Of a DNA stretch of 64,000 bases, positions 1-7,658 are shown one piece after another. The stretch's first letter is position 1, and each line of letters begins with the position of its first letter. This stretch comes from Planctomycetota bacterium (GTDB lineage: Bacteria > Planctomycetota > UBA1135 > GCA-002686595). The notes beneath the pieces are model-generated. The model did not search any database. It was given only the letters and a program-made list of their open reading frames with translations, and was not told the origin of the DNA. Position numbers and translations under genes: made by a program. The stretch is from contig DUDB01000051.1 of NCBI GenBank assembly GCA_012959525.1, positions 174,631-238,630 of the forward strand, written 5' to 3'.

Positions 1-11
1 CCCAGAGGGCC

Positions 12-1070
12 CTAGTCCCCCTTGAGGGCCCATTTGTGGGCCAAAACCAGCTCCTTCACTTCCTCAGCCACGATCCTGTACCCCTCCCGATTGGGGTGAT
101 AGCGGTCACCCTTCAAGAACAGCTCACCCACCGGGTCCGACTGGCGAGCGCGACGGCGGAACTCCTCGGCCAGATCCACGAACGGCAACTCGAGATCCGC
201 GCAGGTTTCGCGCAGACGATCGATCGGCGTCGGGTCGAAGGAGTCGAGATAGACCTGGCTCTCATAGGGGAAGAGGAACACGGCAGTCTGGGCGCCGATG
301 GCTGAGGCCTGGTCGCGAATGCTCTCGAGATATTTCACCTGCTCAATCCACGCTTCGCCGTCTGCGCTCGAAGCCTTCGCCCCACGCGCGAAAGCCTCTG
401 CCTGCTTCCAGTCGTCCTCCCGCTGTGAGTGGTAGTAGGCCTGCCTCAACCAACGGTAGGTCGCCGTCCTCCCCAGCAGGTCACGCAGGTCCTGGGAGAT
501 CAGGCGCCGAGCCTTGCGGTCGCCGAAGACATGCTCGTCCACAGCTCTTATCGCATTGGGAAAGTCGTTCAGGTTGAAACCCACGACGACTAGGTCCGGC
601 TCAAGTCCCAGGCCCACCTCTCTGAGAATCCGCTCATAGGTGGTTCCCGAGTATCCGTTGACTCCGAGGTTTGCCACAGACACCGAGCGCACGGGGGACA
701 AGGCCTCGCCCAGTAGGGTCTCCAGTTGTCGCGGCCAAGTGTCGGCCTCGGCGACGCCCTTGCCAAAAGTACACGAGTCGCCCAGGGCGACGATGCGATA
801 CCGGTCTGCTGGCGCGTCCGCTTCAATCGCAGGGCAACGCAAGCCCAACGAATTGATGTGATACCAGGTCCCATCCCAGCGCCCTTCAAACCCGGGCCGG
901 TGGAGCACCACGCGAGGGTCTTCGGGGTGGACAACGTAGGGATTGCGATCGAGGAGGGAGAAGGGCCCCGGCTCCAGGCTGCGGGTCAGGGTCTCAGCGA
1001 CCAGAAACACACACACCAGGGCTGCCACCGATATGGACGCTTTGCGGAACAGTGTGCGGAGAGGGGGCAT
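12..1070 (-). CDS. SGNH/GDSL-family hydrolase, membrane-anchored
   Basis: A 352-residue protein with one hydrophobic N-terminal segment (about residues 12-25), so it is probably anchored in the inner membrane or exported. The GDSL block I is LGDSCTFG with candidate nucleophile Ser99. An NLGVNGYSG block and a NLND block (the oxyanion Gly and Asn) follow, and a DRYHPN motif near residue 325 supplies the Asp-x-x-His pair. These four blocks in order identify the SGNH hydrolase superfamily, whose members remove acyl or acetyl groups from lipids or glycans; the substrate here cannot be told. ATG start at 1068-1070. It runs leftward with no close partner inside the window, and its stop lies 11 bases from the window edge. 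Confidence 0.85.
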   Translation of the reverse strand: MPPLRTLFRKASISVAALVCVFLVAETLTRSLEPGPFSLLDRNPYVVHPEDPRVVLHRPGFEGRWDGTWYHINSLGLRCPAIEADAPADRYRIVALGDSCTFGKGVAEADTWPRQLETLLGEALSPVRSVSVANLGVNGYSGTTYERILREVGLGLEPDLVVVGFNLNDFPNAIRAVDEHVFGDRKARRLISQDLRDLLGRTATYRWLRQAYYHSQREDDWKQAEAFARGAKASSADGEAWIEQVKYLESIRDQASAIGAQTAVFLFPYESQVYLDSFDPTPIDRLRETCADLELPFVDLAEEFRRRARQSDPVGELFLKGDRYHPNREGYRIVAEEVKELVLAHKWALKGD

Positions 1071-1160
1071 GAGCCCCCGATTCTAGCAATCCAGCCTGCA
1101 GGCAACGGGCTGGACAACGTTGTCTCCACCTTGGGAGAAGGTGATGATGCCCACGGCCCC

Positions 1161-1361
1161 ATGGCTCCACCCATCATGCACATCTCTCAAGAAAGCTCTC
1201 CCCCCACAGCCGAGAACGACTCGCCCGGGCCGCTAGCCATCGGGGTCACGGCGGTTCTTAGCTTGCTCGTCCTATGGGCCTTCATCCGCTGGAGGAAGCG
1301 CCCCCTGCCCATTGAGCGCCTGCCAGAGGTCGCTCGTCGGCAACGCATGAAGGGCCTGTAA
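1161..1361 (+). CDS. Small single-span membrane protein, function unknown
   Basis: An open frame of about 66 residues, diverging from the SGNH hydrolase. It has a polar N-terminus, one clear membrane segment (core ITAVLSLLVLWAFI-like, about residues 27-44), then a short Arg-rich cytoplasmic tail. Two ATGs are possible (1161 and 1176); neither has a strong ribosome site. It lies 76 bases upstream of an SCO-like gene on the same strand. Small one-span proteins are common beside cytochrome oxidase assembly genes, but that link is inference. I recognise no family. Support is the hydrophobic profile and the strand and position, not homology. Confidence 0.45.
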   Translation: MAPPIMHISQESSPPTAENDSPGPLAIGVTAVLSLLVLWAFIRWRKRPLPIERLPEVARRQRMKGL

Positions 1362-1437
1362 CCCAGATCCGTCCCACGCCCCCCGATCTTCCCGCCCTTC
1401 CGGTGACGCGCGGGGGCAGGGGGCCCATACTCCGGCG

Positions 1438-2046
1438 GTGCGCAACTCCCTCCTGATCCTGACCTCGTTGGCCCTCTGCGCCTGCGCGGACTCCTCTGGC
1501 GGCGCTGCCAAGACGGCCGAAGGCCCGACACCCGAACAGCTCAGGGAGTTTCTTGAGCACTCGTTCACCGACCAGGATGGTCAACCCCTGCGACTCGCCG
1601 ATCTGGCCGGGCAGGCCGTGCTCCTGTCCTACGTCTACACGAGCTGCCCCATCCAAACGATGTGCCCGCTGACCACCAAGAAGATGGCCGAGATTCAAAC
1701 CGCTCTTCCCGAGGAGCTCAAAGGGCGAGTCGCTCTCGTGAGCATCACCCTCGACCCCGAGCGAGACCCCCCTGAGGCCCTCAAGGGCTACGGCGAGTTC
1801 TACGGCGCCGACTTCACGTCTTGGTCGTTTCTCACCGCGGGCGAGGACGCCATCCGCGCCTCAGCTAGTTGCTGCAACGTGACCTTCTCCCTCGAAGACA
1901 ACGGCATGATCGGCCACAACATGAACCTGGTCATTCTCTCTCCCGAGGGCCAGATCGCTCACGAATACCCCGGCATCGACTGGAAGGTGCCCTCTGTCAT
2001 CGCCACCCTGCGCAAGTTGCTCACCGCAAGCCCCAGCCAATCCTGA
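1438..2046 (+). CDS. SCO1/SenC-family copper chaperone lipoprotein
   Basis: Predicted exported lipoprotein (GTG start; lipobox LCAC with Cys16 as the likely lipidated residue) with a thioredoxin-like SCO domain. The copper-binding pair is Cys70 and Cys76 in TSCPIQTMCP, so the spacing is C-x5-C instead of the classic C-x3-C. The third ligand is probably His160 in IGHNMNLV. SCO proteins deliver copper to the CuA centre of cytochrome c oxidase or act as periplasmic thiol reductants. The 202-residue length is normal. An extra Cys pair (SCCN, about 144-146) is unusual. It ends 3 bases before proS, so the two may be cotranscribed although functionally unrelated. Confidence 0.85.
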   Translation: MRNSLLILTSLALCACADSSGGAAKTAEGPTPEQLREFLEHSFTDQDGQPLRLADLAGQAVLLSYVYTSCPIQTMCPLTTKKMAEIQTALPEELKGRVALVSITLDPERDPPEALKGYGEFYGADFTSWSFLTAGEDAIRASASCCNVTFSLEDNGMIGHNMNLVILSPEGQIAHEYPGIDWKVPSVIATLRKLLTASPSQS

Positions 2047-2049
2047 CCC

Positions 2050-3774
2050 ATGCGCCTCTCCAAACTCCACATCGTCACCCTCCGGGATGATCCCGCCGAC
2101 GCCGAACTCCCCTCACACCGTCTGCTCGCCCGCGGTGGCTACATCGTCAAGGCCGCATCGGGGCTCTACACCTACGGCCCGTTGATGTGGCGCACGATGA
2201 AGAAGATCACCGCCATCGTGAACGAAGAGATCACAGCCGAAGGTGGCATCGAGGTCATGATGCCGATCATGCACCCCCGGGAGTTGTGGGAGAGCTCCGG
2301 TCGCTGGGATAGGTATGTCGCGGACGGCATCCTCTTCACCCTGAAGGACAGCAAGGGCGCCGATTTCTGCCTCGGCCCCACCCACGAAGAGGTGATCACG
2401 TCCTACGCCGACCAGACGATCACCAGCTACAAGCAGCTGCCCGTCAACCTCTACCAGATCCAAGACAAGTTCCGCGATGAGATCCGGCCCAGGTACGGCC
2501 TCTTGCGCGGGCGCGAGTTCATCATGATGGATGCCTACTCGTTTGACGCGGATCAGGCCGGGCTCGACGAATCCTATGCGGCCATGGATCGCGCCTACAG
2601 GCGCATCTTCACCCGCTGTGGCGTGAGCTTTCGCTCCGTGCAAGCCGACGCGGGGGCCATTGGCGGAAGCGGCAGCGAGGAGTTCATGGTCATCGCCGAA
2701 GCCGGCGAGGATGCGATCCTCTACTGCGAGGAATCGGGCTACGCCGCGAACGTGGAGAAAGCGGACTCCATCCCCGCTGAAGCCCCGCCCTGTAGCGAAG
2801 CGGTCGAGATGGAGAAGACGGCCACGCCCGACGTGCGCACCGTTGAACAACTCGAGGCCTTCTTCGACCTGCCGGCAGCGGCCATGGCCAAGACGGTTCT
2901 GTACAAGGCCACCTGGGCCGAGGAAGAGGCCCTGATCGCGGTGATGATGCGTGGTGATCTGAACATCAACGAGGTCAAGCTGACCAACGCCCTCGATTGC
3001 CTCTCCCTTGAGTTGGCCGAGGACCAGGCGATCGTGAAACTCACGGGCGCAGAGGTCGGTTTTGCCGGCCCCGTGGGCCTCGACGAGAAGGTCCGTCTCC
3101 TAGCGGACAAGACCCTTGAGGGTCGCACCAACCTGCTGACCGGCTGCAACGAGACCGGCTTCCATTGCCTCAACGTCAATGCGGGGCGCGACTTCCCCGC
3201 ACCCGCCTATCACGACCTGCGCGAGGCGAAGGCGGGCGAATTGTCACCGGATGGAAAGGGCCCTCTGCTGGAAGCCCGCGGCATCGAAGTGGGGCACATC
3301 TTCAAGCTCGGCGATAAGTACTCCACCGCCATGAAGGCCTCCTTCATCGGTGAGAATGGCAAGCCCGCGCCCTTCGTCATGGGTTGCTATGGCATCGGTG
3401 TCTCGCGCACCGCTCAGTCCGCCGTGGAACAAGGCCATGACGACAAGGGCATCGTCTGGCCCGCAGCCATCGCCCCTTTCGAAGTTGCCGTGGCCATCGT
3501 TGACGTGCGCAAGGAAGACCAGGTCGAGGTGGGCGAGCGCCTCTACGCCGAACTCCAAGCCGCCGGAGTCGACGTTTGCCTGGACGACCGCAAGGTGCGG
3601 GCGGGCGCCAAGTTCAAGGACCTCGAGCTGCTCGGGTTTCCCGTGCAGGTCACCGCAGGGCGCGGGGTCAGCGAAGGCAAGGTGGAGGTCACCCTGCGCG
3701 CCACCGGCGAGCGGGTTGAGGTCCTGGCTGAAGAAGCCTGCGCCCACGTGCAGGCCTTCCTGGAAAAGGCCTAG
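2050..3774 (+). CDS. proS: Prolyl-tRNA synthetase (bacterial type with editing domain)
   Basis: 574 residues, the usual length for the E. coli-type enzyme that charges tRNA-Pro. Class II motifs are visible: HPRELWESSGRW near residue 77, the motif 2 region LGPTHEEV followed by RDEIRPRYGLLRGREF, and the motif 3 region GCYGIGVSR near residue 450. Between motifs 2 and 3 sits an insertion of about 150 residues (roughly 235-390) matching the YbaK-like INS editing domain that clears mischarged Ala-tRNA-Pro. The C-terminal anticodon-binding domain closes the protein. ATG at 2050, 3 bases after the SCO gene. Its stop overlaps the convergent hydrolase by 4 bases. Confidence 0.97.
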   Translation: MRLSKLHIVTLRDDPADAELPSHRLLARGGYIVKAASGLYTYGPLMWRTMKKITAIVNEEITAEGGIEVMMPIMHPRELWESSGRWDRYVADGILFTLKDSKGADFCLGPTHEEVITSYADQTITSYKQLPVNLYQIQDKFRDEIRPRYGLLRGREFIMMDAYSFDADQAGLDESYAAMDRAYRRIFTRCGVSFRSVQADAGAIGGSGSEEFMVIAEAGEDAILYCEESGYAANVEKADSIPAEAPPCSEAVEMEKTATPDVRTVEQLEAFFDLPAAAMAKTVLYKATWAEEEALIAVMMRGDLNINEVKLTNALDCLSLELAEDQAIVKLTGAEVGFAGPVGLDEKVRLLADKTLEGRTNLLTGCNETGFHCLNVNAGRDFPAPAYHDLREAKAGELSPDGKGPLLEARGIEVGHIFKLGDKYSTAMKASFIGENGKPAPFVMGCYGIGVSRTAQSAVEQGHDDKGIVWPAAIAPFEVAVAIVDVRKEDQVEVGERLYAELQAAGVDVCLDDRKVRAGAKFKDLELLGFPVQVTAGRGVSEGKVEVTLRATGERVEVLAEEACAHVQAFLEKA

Positions 3775-4637
3775 TCGCTGAGGGGCAGGTGCCGCTGAAG
3801 GTGGTCTAAACTGACCCCGAAAGCCGCCTCGAGGTCTTCGCCGCAGCCCTCGAAGGGGTGCTTGGCGCCAAAGGTGTGGCCCGCCCCGGGTAGCACGCAG
3901 AGGTGTCCGGTGTCCTTGGGCAAAGCCGCTTGGATGCTCTCGGCGTCGCCCAAGGGAACCGCTTCGTCAGCGCTGCCATGGACGATAAGGGTTGGGGTTT
4001 GCGTGCGGGCTGCCGCACCGAGGATGTCCAGTTGCGCGGCGTTTCGCTCGATGTCGTCCAGCAGGTCCAGCCCGATGCGGTGTACCTGCCCCGTACGCCC
4101 GTTGGGAATCTGCACCTCACCCTGTTCGCGCCACCGTAGACGGGTCGCCTCGTCGAAGATCTTCACCCGGTTGATAGGACCCCAGAGGACGCTGGCCTTG
4201 TAGTCACCCCAGCGCTCAGCGTGCAGCAGGGCCATGCCCCCCCCTCGACTGTGACCCCAGATCGCGAGACGGTCCCTGTCCACGCAAGGCCCGTTTTCCA
4301 AGAGATGCTGCCGCACAAGATCGAGGTCTTCCAGGTCGTGGCTGAACGTGCACTGAAAGAAGGCTTGCTCTTCGCTCAGGGTTTCTAGGTCGTCACCCAC
4401 ACCGCTACCGGAAGTGTTCAAGCTCACCGCCACCATGCCCCTCTGAGCTATGCGCTGGGAGAGCTCGGGGAAGAAGCCCCAGTGCATGAAGCCCTTGAAG
4501 CCGTGCAAGACCAGGACGTGCGGCAGGGCCTTGGCTGCCCCTTCGTATCCCTCTGGCCCTTCAACCCGAACCTGGACCCTGCGCTCAGGGGCCTTTGGAT
4601 GGCATAGGTTGAACTGGACGAGTTGAGTGGCGGCCAT
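3771..4637 (-). CDS. Alpha/beta hydrolase, dienelactone-hydrolase/acylpeptidase-like
   Basis: 288 residues with an alpha/beta-hydrolase fold: an early LVLHGFKGF strand-loop, a nucleophile elbow GHSRGGG, an acid-strand VHGSADEAVP, and the catalytic His in LPGAGHTFG. No signal peptide is seen, so it is cytosolic. The family covers esterases, peptidases and dienelactone hydrolases, and no feature fixes the substrate. ATG start at 4635-4637. It is convergent with proS and overlaps its stop by 4 bases. Confidence 0.85.
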   Translation of the reverse strand: MAATQLVQFNLCHPKAPERRVQVRVEGPEGYEGAAKALPHVLVLHGFKGFMHWGFFPELSQRIAQRGMVAVSLNTSGSGVGDDLETLSEEQAFFQCTFSHDLEDLDLVRQHLLENGPCVDRDRLAIWGHSRGGGMALLHAERWGDYKASVLWGPINRVKIFDEATRLRWREQGEVQIPNGRTGQVHRIGLDLLDDIERNAAQLDILGAAARTQTPTLIVHGSADEAVPLGDAESIQAALPKDTGHLCVLPGAGHTFGAKHPFEGCGEDLEAAFGVSLDHLQRHLPLSD

Positions 4638-4879
4638 GGACAGGAGGATACCCTCAGCCCTGCACGTACCGGGCCCTCGTCGAGGGCAGGAGCGTTACGG
4701 AAGGGGAACCCCGGGTCTCTTGAAGGCCCAAGCACCCCCCTCCAAGATTGGCGCTTTGCCCACTTTTTGGCCCCCCAGGAGGGTCCAGGCTCGGAATGAG
4801 GCCTCAACGCCCGAGGATCTTGAGCCCCCGGCGCCCCGTCCGGCACGGCCATTGCACAATGGCGTCGGATCCACATCCC

Positions 4880-5968
4880 ATGTTCGTGCCCCCCTCATCC
4901 TCCCCGCGTCCCCTGGGACGCCTTGCCCTCAGTGGCCTTCTGGTCGCTCTGGGTTTGGGAGCTTGTTGTGCAAGCGACCCGGGCCAGGCCTCTCTGCCCC
5001 CCACCGCGGGCCCTCTCGCGAATGTGCGCAACGCCTTTGAGTCGGCCAGCGAGGTTCAGTTGCCCGCCCAGGAGCCGATCAATGAGTTCGGTCTGCGCAA
5101 CGCTTTTCGTCTCAGCGAGAGCGTCTACTCCGGCGCAGAGCCCGGCTCCGAAGAGGCCTTCGCACGCCTGAAACAGTGGGGAGTGAAGACGGTGATCTCG
5201 GTGGACGGCAAGACGCCGGAGGTTGAAACGGCTGCTCGCCATGGACTGCGGTACGTCCACCTACCCCTGCACTACAAGGGCATCGAGGACGAGACCCTCG
5301 CCCGCCTGGTCAAGATCTTCCGCGAGATGCCGGGGCCGTTCTATGTGCACTGCTTCCACGGCCGCCATCGCGGTCCTGCCGCGGCGGCCGTCGGACGGTT
5401 GGTCCTGGATGGCGCCTCACGCGAGACCGCACTGGCGGAGATGCGCCAGTGGTGTGGCACCTCCAGCGCCTACCCGGGCCTTTACGAATCCATCGCCCGT
5501 GCTGACTTGCCCTCCGTGCATCAGACCACGAGCCTTGCCTGGGACTTCCCCAGCCGCCATCGCGTGCGCGCCTTCCGTGCCTCTATGGCAGACTTGGCGC
5601 GTTGCCTTGACCAGTTGGTCCTCTGCAGAAAGCAGCACTGGGTGGCCGGCACGGCCCACCCTGATCTGGAACCCGCCCGGGAGGCTGAGCGCATGGTCGA
5701 ACTCTTGCGGGGAATCTCGCTGCTGGAAGAGATCCGCAACTCGGACGCCGAGCAGCGCAAGTGGATCGCCGACAGTCTGGCCGCCGCCCGGGATTTGGCC
5801 CAGGCCATTTCAGACGTGACGGACCCGTCCGGGGCAAGACCCATCGTCAGCCCCACCGCGGTCACCTATTTCTACCTGGGGAGTGAACCTGACGGCCGCG
5901 CCCAGGACGCCCTGGACCGCCTTTCCAGCAACTGCACGGCCTGCCACAGGGCAAACCGCAACCGCTAG
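4880..5968 (+). CDS. Lipoprotein fusion: dual-specificity-phosphatase-like domain plus C-terminal cytochrome c'-like domain
   Basis: From the ATG at 4880 the 362-residue product starts with a lipoprotein signal (hydrophobic core, then LGAC near residue 29). Residues about 70-185 form a phosphatase-like domain with the P-loop HCFHGRHR, that is Cys158-x5-Arg164 of the tyrosine/dual-specificity phosphatase superfamily. Residues about 205-362 are helical and end in a CTACH haem c motif (Cys352, Cys355, His356) 6 residues from the C-terminus, which is where class II cytochromes c' carry theirs. So one outer or periplasmic lipoprotein joins a phosphatase fold and a haem bundle. ATG 4859 is an alternative start. 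Function unknown. Confidence 0.75.
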   Translation: MFVPPSSSPRPLGRLALSGLLVALGLGACCASDPGQASLPPTAGPLANVRNAFESASEVQLPAQEPINEFGLRNAFRLSESVYSGAEPGSEEAFARLKQWGVKTVISVDGKTPEVETAARHGLRYVHLPLHYKGIEDETLARLVKIFREMPGPFYVHCFHGRHRGPAAAAVGRLVLDGASRETALAEMRQWCGTSSAYPGLYESIARADLPSVHQTTSLAWDFPSRHRVRAFRASMADLARCLDQLVLCRKQHWVAGTAHPDLEPAREAERMVELLRGISLLEEIRNSDAEQRKWIADSLAAARDLAQAISDVTDPSGARPIVSPTAVTYFYLGSEPDGRAQDALDRLSSNCTACHRANRNR

Positions 5969-6879
5969 GCCGGATTCCTGCCCGAGGCCGGGCCATAGAG
6001 GTCCCGCTGCCCCATCACGCGGGTGATGTCTGCCAGATGCGGGAAGGCGTGTACGAGCTCGGCGGGTGCAGCGACCGACTCCCGCCCCCCCATGAGCCAC
6101 CGCAGCTCAAGAGCATTGGCAAGGGCCTGACCCTCGAAGTGGTTGTTCGTCGCCACCAGGGTCTCATCGCTCGCCTTGGCCACCGCATTGATGCGGTGAG
6201 CAATCTCGCCCAGTTCGGGCGGACTGTAGAGGTAGTCGTAACGGTCGTTGCGGCCCGCCCCCGAACGGAACCACTGCTCGCTGTTGCGGCCATGCAAGCG
6301 CACGTAACCCACCGGACCCACGGCTGCGTGTGAGGCTGGAGGGTGATTCCAGGAGGGCGGAAGATCGATGTGGGCCAGGGAGTATCCCAGACCCCCGATG
6401 GTCGTCAGGGAGGGCGGCTCGAACCACTCTCGGTGACGCACCTCAAGCACCAAGGGTAGGCCGTCGAAGAGCCGGGCGATGTGTCCCAGCCGGGCGACAC
6501 TATCGTCGTTGGGCTGGAAGGTGACCGGAAACTGGACCAGGACGGCGCTCAGCAGCCCTTTTTCTTCCAGGGGAGCGATGCCGCGACGCCACTCGAGGGC
6601 CAACTCTTCCCACTGCGCCAGATCCTCGGGTATGGGCTTGTGGGTGAAGTCCTGCAGCAGTTTGGCGCCGAAGCGAAAGGACTTCTGGTGGGCCACGCGG
6701 GCCACCCAGTTGGAGGAGTTCCGCGCGCGAGGCACCGCATAGAAGGAGCTATTGACCTCTACGTAGTCGACAAGCGTCGCCAGCAGATCGAGCGGGTGGT
6801 ACGCGCGTGGTTTCGAGCGCGGGTAGACCGGGCCCTCCCAATCGGGATAGCTCCAGCCCGAGGGCCCGATACGAATCAT
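5965..6879 (-). CDS. DUF72 (YecE-like) TIM-barrel protein
   Basis: 304 residues opening with IRIGPSGWSYPDWEGPVYP and followed by DYVEVNSSFYAVPR, both diagnostic of the DUF72/YecE family. The later EVRHREWF and VRLHGRN blocks are also typical. The fold is a TIM barrel; the biochemical role of the family is not established. Last gene of a four-gene leftward operon: its start overlaps the stop of the acyltransferase gene by 4 bases. Its own stop overlaps the convergent phosphatase/cytochrome gene by 4 bases. Confidence 0.92.
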   Translation of the reverse strand: MIRIGPSGWSYPDWEGPVYPRSKPRAYHPLDLLATLVDYVEVNSSFYAVPRARNSSNWVARVAHQKSFRFGAKLLQDFTHKPIPEDLAQWEELALEWRRGIAPLEEKGLLSAVLVQFPVTFQPNDDSVARLGHIARLFDGLPLVLEVRHREWFEPPSLTTIGGLGYSLAHIDLPPSWNHPPASHAAVGPVGYVRLHGRNSEQWFRSGAGRNDRYDYLYSPPELGEIAHRINAVAKASDETLVATNNHFEGQALANALELRWLMGGRESVAAPAELVHAFPHLADITRVMGQRDLYGPASGRNPA

Positions 6880-7658
6880 CCCTCGAACTCCGCGCTGTGC
6901 TCGATCTCCTGCTCGGGAACCCAGTCCCCCCAGTCCGGCTCGAGATCCAGGTGTGCGAAGGCCTCGCGCTCGGCCTTGCGGATGGCTGCCCGGATACGGG
7001 AGGAGTACTCGGCGAGCGCATCCCCGCTGGCTTCACGTGGGACCTGGATGGGCTCCTCGCAGGAGGTCACGAGACGGGAGCCCAGCCGCGGCAGGGTGTA
7101 GCGATCCCAGGTATCCAGGCGCCGGGCACGGTCGATGCCAAAGCCGATGGGTAGGACCGGAACGCCGGTGGCGCGGGACATGAAGGCTGCACCGGGAGAC
7201 ATGGAGTGCATGGGCCCCCTGGGGCCGTCCGGGGTCAACGCCACGTGCTTGCCGCGCTCCAGGCAGGACAGCATGTCCCGTAGGGCGCGCACTCCCCCAC
7301 GACTCGACGAGCCCCGGATGATCTCATAGCCGAGCCGCTTCAGGATGGTCGTCGCCATGGATCCGTCCTCGCTTGCCGACACCAGCGCCGTCGTATTGCC
7401 CGGCCTGTAGAAGGGCGAAGCCAGAACACCTCGCCCATGCCAGAAGGCCAATATCAGGCCCTTGTGCTCGGACTCTGCCCTTTCGCGAACGGCTGCGTTG
7501 AGCTCGATTTTGCGGCACCAGCGGGCCATTTGAACGATGCCCGCCGCCCCGAAATGCTGGCCCAGCCAACGTCCGGTGTTGTTGCGTAGCTTGCGAATTC
7601 GACCCCTAGGGGACCTGGGAGCCCCCTTGAGCTTGCTGGGGTTTGGATCCTGGCTCAC
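6876..7658 (-). CDS. DUF374-family lysophospholipid acyltransferase-like protein
   Basis: 260 residues with the DUF374/LPLAT pattern: LAFWHGRGV (the H-x4-D-like block of this subgroup), SASEDGSM, RGSSSRGGVRAL and TPDGPRGP. DUF374 proteins are predicted acyltransferases near the Kdo/lipid A acyltransferase group, so a role in lipid A or phospholipid assembly is plausible and fits the Lpt and Kds genes elsewhere in the window. No clear signal peptide. Both ends overlap the neighbouring operon genes by 4 bases, which implies translational coupling. Confidence 0.88.
   Translation of the reverse strand: MSQDPNPSKLKGAPRSPRGRIRKLRNNTGRWLGQHFGAAGIVQMARWCRKIELNAAVRERAESEHKGLILAFWHGRGVLASPFYRPGNTTALVSASEDGSMATTILKRLGYEIIRGSSSRGGVRALRDMLSCLERGKHVALTPDGPRGPMHSMSPGAAFMSRATGVPVLPIGFGIDRARRLDTWDRYTLPRLGSRLVTSCEEPIQVPREASGDALAEYSSRIRAAIRKAEREAFAHLDLEPDWGDWVPEQEIEHSAEFEG

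Noticed and set aside
4748..4879. Longer N-terminus for the phosphatase/cytochrome lipoprotein
   Set aside because: The ATG at 4880 places a clean lipoprotein signal at the N-terminus; the upstream part is Arg/Pro-rich and would bury it.
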